This document shows, piece after piece, positions 43,438 through 46,135 of a stretch of 46,135 nucleotides of DNA (within the stretch, counting starts at the first letter, position 1; each line of letters begins with the position of its first letter). This DNA comes from Paracoccaceae bacterium (GTDB lineage: Bacteria; Pseudomonadota; Alphaproteobacteria; Rhodobacterales; Rhodobacteraceae). A model generated the notes under the pieces. The model saw only the letters and a program-made list of their open reading frames with translations. It was not told the DNA's origin and searched no databases. The stretch covers positions 1-46,135 of the forward strand of contig JAWPMR010000001.1 of the NCBI GenBank assembly GCA_033344815.1, given 5' to 3'. A program made the translations under genes and the position numbers.

Positions 43438-44382
43438 AAATTTGGGGTGACTGACTGCCCCCTCAGTTTCACAGCGGAAAACAAGAAACCCACATCTTAG
43501 CCCTAAACGATGCTTTCAGGGCGAATCGTAGGGTCGCGCCGTTCACACACATACTAGACCCAACGAACAGTTCGGAGCCTCGGCATTTGCCCCCACCATG
43601 TCCGTAGCAGTCGCTTCATGTCTGGTAACCAAATAGACCCCTTACTAGAGATACAGGCGAAGCTAGGTGTGATTTGCGATTAACCCACCCTCTAGCAGTA
43701 AACACACTTTCCGCGCACGCGCTGCCCATTCACCCCCAATTCTAGCCCAAGAAAGACCAGCTTCAGCAATTAACCCGCAACTAAGACCCAGCAGAGTGCA
43801 ACTGTCAAAAACGGCCGTTCTAGGTTTCACGTGTTCATGCCTAGGGGTGTGAATCAATATTTGAAGAAGGTGCAAACTTCTAAATAATGATCAAATGAAC
43901 ATAGTATTCTGGATTTTGACCAGAACGCTCGAAGCGTTGATCGCTCTTTCATGGCACAGCCATCGAAACTGGGTCTTCAAGCGATAGCGCATCCTGAAAG
44001 TGATCGACTGGCGACCCGTTGAGGTGCAATCAGAGTATTTGGTTCACCCAGTCCAATTACCTTCAGGGTCAACTTCATTTTCTGTCGGCTGATGCCGCCA
44101 TGATGACTTTCTCCCTTTAGGTGCAAACATTTCGATCCTTTATGACTGACTTCTGGGTTCCCTACCGTGGTTACCCCTTTAGGCGTCCATTTCACAAACA
44201 ATAGGTTTACGGCAGCACCTAGCTGAGCCCAAAAATATCATTCTATTTCAGTGTCTTACGGAGATTCTCATTTTTGATTGAGACAGATGTGCCGTGCGTG
44301 CCGCTCTTTTGCATCCAATAACCCCGGCCCTCATGGCCCTCCACACGCCTCAACTAGAGGTCCCCACAACGAAAGCCCAAAC
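43438..44382. other. Gene-free stretch
   Basis: No convincing gene. A minus-strand frame at 43977-44201 (with KLTLKVIGLGEPNTLIAPQR) is slightly protein-like but has no known family or ribosome site, and its surroundings hold the near-repeat CCCTTTAGGTG / CCCTTTAGGCG. Confidence 0.4.
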
Positions 44383-45264
44383 ATGCTCTATCCAAACCGC
44401 TCAACACACACCGTCATCATCGACCGCGCATGCGGCACTGGTAAGACAACCGAAATGCTCGCGTCACTCCAGCCCGCCAGAAAATACCTGCTCGTCACTC
44501 CCTTTCAACTACCGGTCGGCAGTCTTACTAAGAACGGGCGTCAATGTAGTTGAGAGCGCCGCGTCAGTTCAGTGAAAATACGCACGTGCAGCTTGAGAAA
44601 CTGCTTGAGGAAGGCAGGTCCGTAGCGATTACCCACGAACTGTTCTTTATGACGTTTCGCCTTGCTGAGTTGATGGCTGATTATGAGATAATCGTAGATG
44701 AAGCCCCCAATCCAGTCACTTGTATCGACACCATCGACGCAGATGCATCCAATGAGGCCGTGGTTGGCTGCGGCTATGCCACCGTTTGTCCTGCTACCGG
44801 TCAAGTCCAGCCGACAATGGAGTGGATCAAATGGGAGCGGAAGATGTTCGATGGCGACGGTGAATCGAGTTACTCAAATGGTCTCCATCCAGAAATCTAC
44901 AAACCCGCGATTCAAGGTCAGCTTCATGTCGATAAAAGCGGTATTTTCGCTGTGGCGACGCCAAATCAGGTGCTTCTCTCAGGTCGTTCGCTTGCCGTAA
45001 TGACATTTCTCAGCGAGGGGACATACATCCGCGCCTACCTCAAGATGCTCGCTCAACCCCATGGCGCAAAACTTCCTAGGGGTCTCAGGTAAAGACTTTG
45101 CAGACAACTATACCTTGGCAGAGATGGCCCAGTGGATATGGAGAACGCGTGCCCGAGATGGCCTGCCGATCACCCTGGCAATTCCGGATGACCGCATGCG
45201 TGCGGTCTTCAACGACTGGCTGAACTCTGCAATAGAAGACATCGACCTGCTGGAAGCTGCGTAG
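44383..45264 (+). pseudogene. Phage/plasmid-type superfamily 2 helicase, multiply frameshifted
   Basis: An ATG at 44383 starts a P-loop region, [20 protein letters not shown], with Walker A. After about 57 codons the frame is lost. A second frame (44550-45092) resumes with [20 protein letters not shown] and carries the Walker B-like box YEIIVDEAP and later [16 protein letters not shown] third (to 45264) gives [20 protein letters not shown] and ends DIDLLEAA. The blocks appear in the order of one helicase, so at least two frameshifts have broken it, with probable deletions between. Not functional as a whole. Confidence 0.8.
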
Positions 45265-45268
45265 GCTT

Positions 45269-45286
45269 AAAGCCCAAACGGGCTTT
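45269..45286 (+). terminator. Small hairpin after the helicase remnant
   Basis: AAAGCCC and GGGCTTT form a 7-bp stem with a 4-base loop immediately after the stop at 45264; only a weak U-run follows. Confidence 0.5.
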
Positions 45287-45409
45287 AGTTCACAAGTGCT
45301 TTGGTCTCTCAATCGAGTGTTACCTCGGAGCGGCTCGCACCGGTAAAGAACGCGTCTATCGACAAACCAAACAATCACACCTCACGAAAACCCGCAAGGA
45401 AACCCAACA

Positions 45410-45874
45410 ATGACTAAAACAGAAATGACCATCCATACTGACGGCTGCTGCCTCGGCAACACCGGCAGAGGCGGCTTCGCCGCAGTGGTTCGTCGCTAAA
45501 AAAATGGCATCGAAATCAAGAAGCGGGTTGTTGGTCACAATACGCCGGATACCACAAACAACCAGATGGAGCTGATGGCAGCCAGAAAAGGCTTGTGCCA
45601 AATAAAGCGAAACGAACCAGCCAAGATCACAGTGTATTCGGATAGCCAATATGTCATTCTAGGTATGAATGAATGGCTAACCAAATGGCAGGCCAAAGGG
45701 TGGCGGGCAGCGAACGGACAGCCCGTCAAGAACCTAGAGCTATGGAAAGAACTTCTGAGGGTTTCAGATGGACTAGAAGTCCAATGGGAATGGGTCCGAG
45801 GCCACAATGGCGACCCACGAAACGAAGAAGCAGATCTTTTGGCCAATCAGGCTGCGTCCAAGCAGGCTCAATAG
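45410..45874 (+). pseudogene. rnhA: RNase HI with premature in-frame ochre codon
   Basis: The frame from the ATG at 45410 reads TIHTDGCCLGNTGRGGFAAV, then TAA at 45497-45499, then continues in the same frame to a stop at 45874. All four RNase H acidic positions are recognisable: Asp in HTDGCC, Glu in NQMELMAA, Asp in VYSDSQYV and Asp in DPRNEEADLLANQ, with the catalytic His in VRGHNGD. One base change would restore it. It follows the helicase remnant and shares its phage/plasmid character; the housekeeping rnhA is presumably elsewhere. Confidence 0.85.
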
Positions 45875-45895
45875 AAGGTAAGACTTTAGGGAACC

Positions 45896-46135
45896 TTACC
45901 CTATCTTTTGCTGGCCCCAGCACTTTGGGAAACTCGCACATCCCCAGAAACCGTCACCCGTCTTGCGGTTGGTCCGCTTAACCATCTCCCCACCGCATTT
46001 CGGGCAAGAGATCGAATTGGTGGCATTGGCAGGTTTCGGCGCTGGGACCAGAACTTTTGTTGCCGCTCTTTTTTCGAGGTTACGCACATGCTCTTTGCGC
46101 ACTGCCCTCGTATTTTCCAAGGCCAGATTTTGAAG
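45896..46135 (-). CDS. Topoisomerase-type C4 zinc-finger protein, C-terminal part
   Basis: The minus-strand frame is open from the window edge to a stop at 45896, giving the last 79 residues. They contain a single C4 zinc ribbon: ISCPKCGGEMVKRTNRKTGD, then GFWGCASFPKCWGQQKIG, the zf-C4_Topoisom pattern. Such ribbons occur at the C-terminus of topoisomerase I and in accessory nucleases (for example NERD or restriction-endonuclease-like proteins). The preceding helical, basic segment (AVRKEHVRNLEKRAATKVLV) does not decide which. No start is visible inside the window. Confidence 0.75.
   Translation of the reverse strand, partial: LQNLALENTRAVRKEHVRNLEKRAATKVLVPAPKPANATNSISCPKCGGEMVKRTNRKTGDGFWGCASFPKCWGQQKIG

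Noticed and set aside
4823..45499. Three genes (parE, alpA, rnhA) with single in-frame stops, suggesting stop-codon recoding
   Set aside because: The stops differ (TAG, TAA, TAA), and two of the three lie in an area full of other broken genes. All intact genes end normally. Ordinary decay explains them better, though read errors should be excluded.

Overview
The window looks like a piece of a Rhodobacterales (Roseobacter-type) chromosome. The evidence is the gene families themselves: an alphaproteobacterial conjugative-element backbone (RlxS-type relaxase, TraF peptidase, DUF2840, DUF2285, DUF736, DUF2493, DUF932, large ParB), a roseobacter-like dusA, and a putA with a divergent Lrp-type regulator. 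It falls into three parts.

Part 1 (1 to about 23,960) is the right-hand portion of an integrative and conjugative element (ICE) inserted at the 5' end of dusA. From left to right it holds the start of the relaxase, a lytic transglycosylase, the TraF-like S26 peptidase, DUF2840, an AlpA/MerR-like HTH, two DUF2285 genes (one frameshifted), an XRE repressor, and a parDE pair whose toxin has an in-frame stop. Then comes a cargo block (5.6-13.4 kb) on the opposite strand and less G+C-rich than the backbone. It contains a three-gene module (76-aa protein, GHKL ATPase, TIGR02391/HEPN-like protein), which I do not recognise as a named system, followed directly by a complete QatABCD anti-phage operon. 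After two small genes the element's maintenance module follows, all but one gene on the minus strand: DUF736, a membrane protein, DUF2493, a Toprim protein, a large ParB, a divergently transcribed RHH/SeqA-like protein, DUF932 and the tyrosine integrase. The parB and DUF932 genes share a strikingly conserved 5' leader, and DUF736 and DUF2493 share a second, different one. These are candidate cis-regulatory RNAs.

Part 2 (about 23,960-32,356) is ordinary chromosome: dusA, a phytanoyl-CoA-dioxygenase-like protein, an inositol monophosphatase, a rhomboid protease, putA, its Lrp-type regulator, a TPR protein and tRNA-Leu(UAA).

Part 3 (32,357-46,135), downstream of tRNA-Leu, is a decayed accessory region. 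Intact genes are a 1631-residue RTX protein with a G8 domain and a CEMIP-like beta-helix, an mscS gene, and a serine beta-lactamase-like gene. Around them lie clear pseudogenes: an AlpA regulator with an in-frame stop, two copies of a recombinase 3' end that flank the mscS/hydrolase pair, a frameshifted phage-type helicase, and an RNase HI with an in-frame stop. The window ends inside a topoisomerase-type zinc-finger gene. The long intergenic stretches here mostly hold nothing recognisable.
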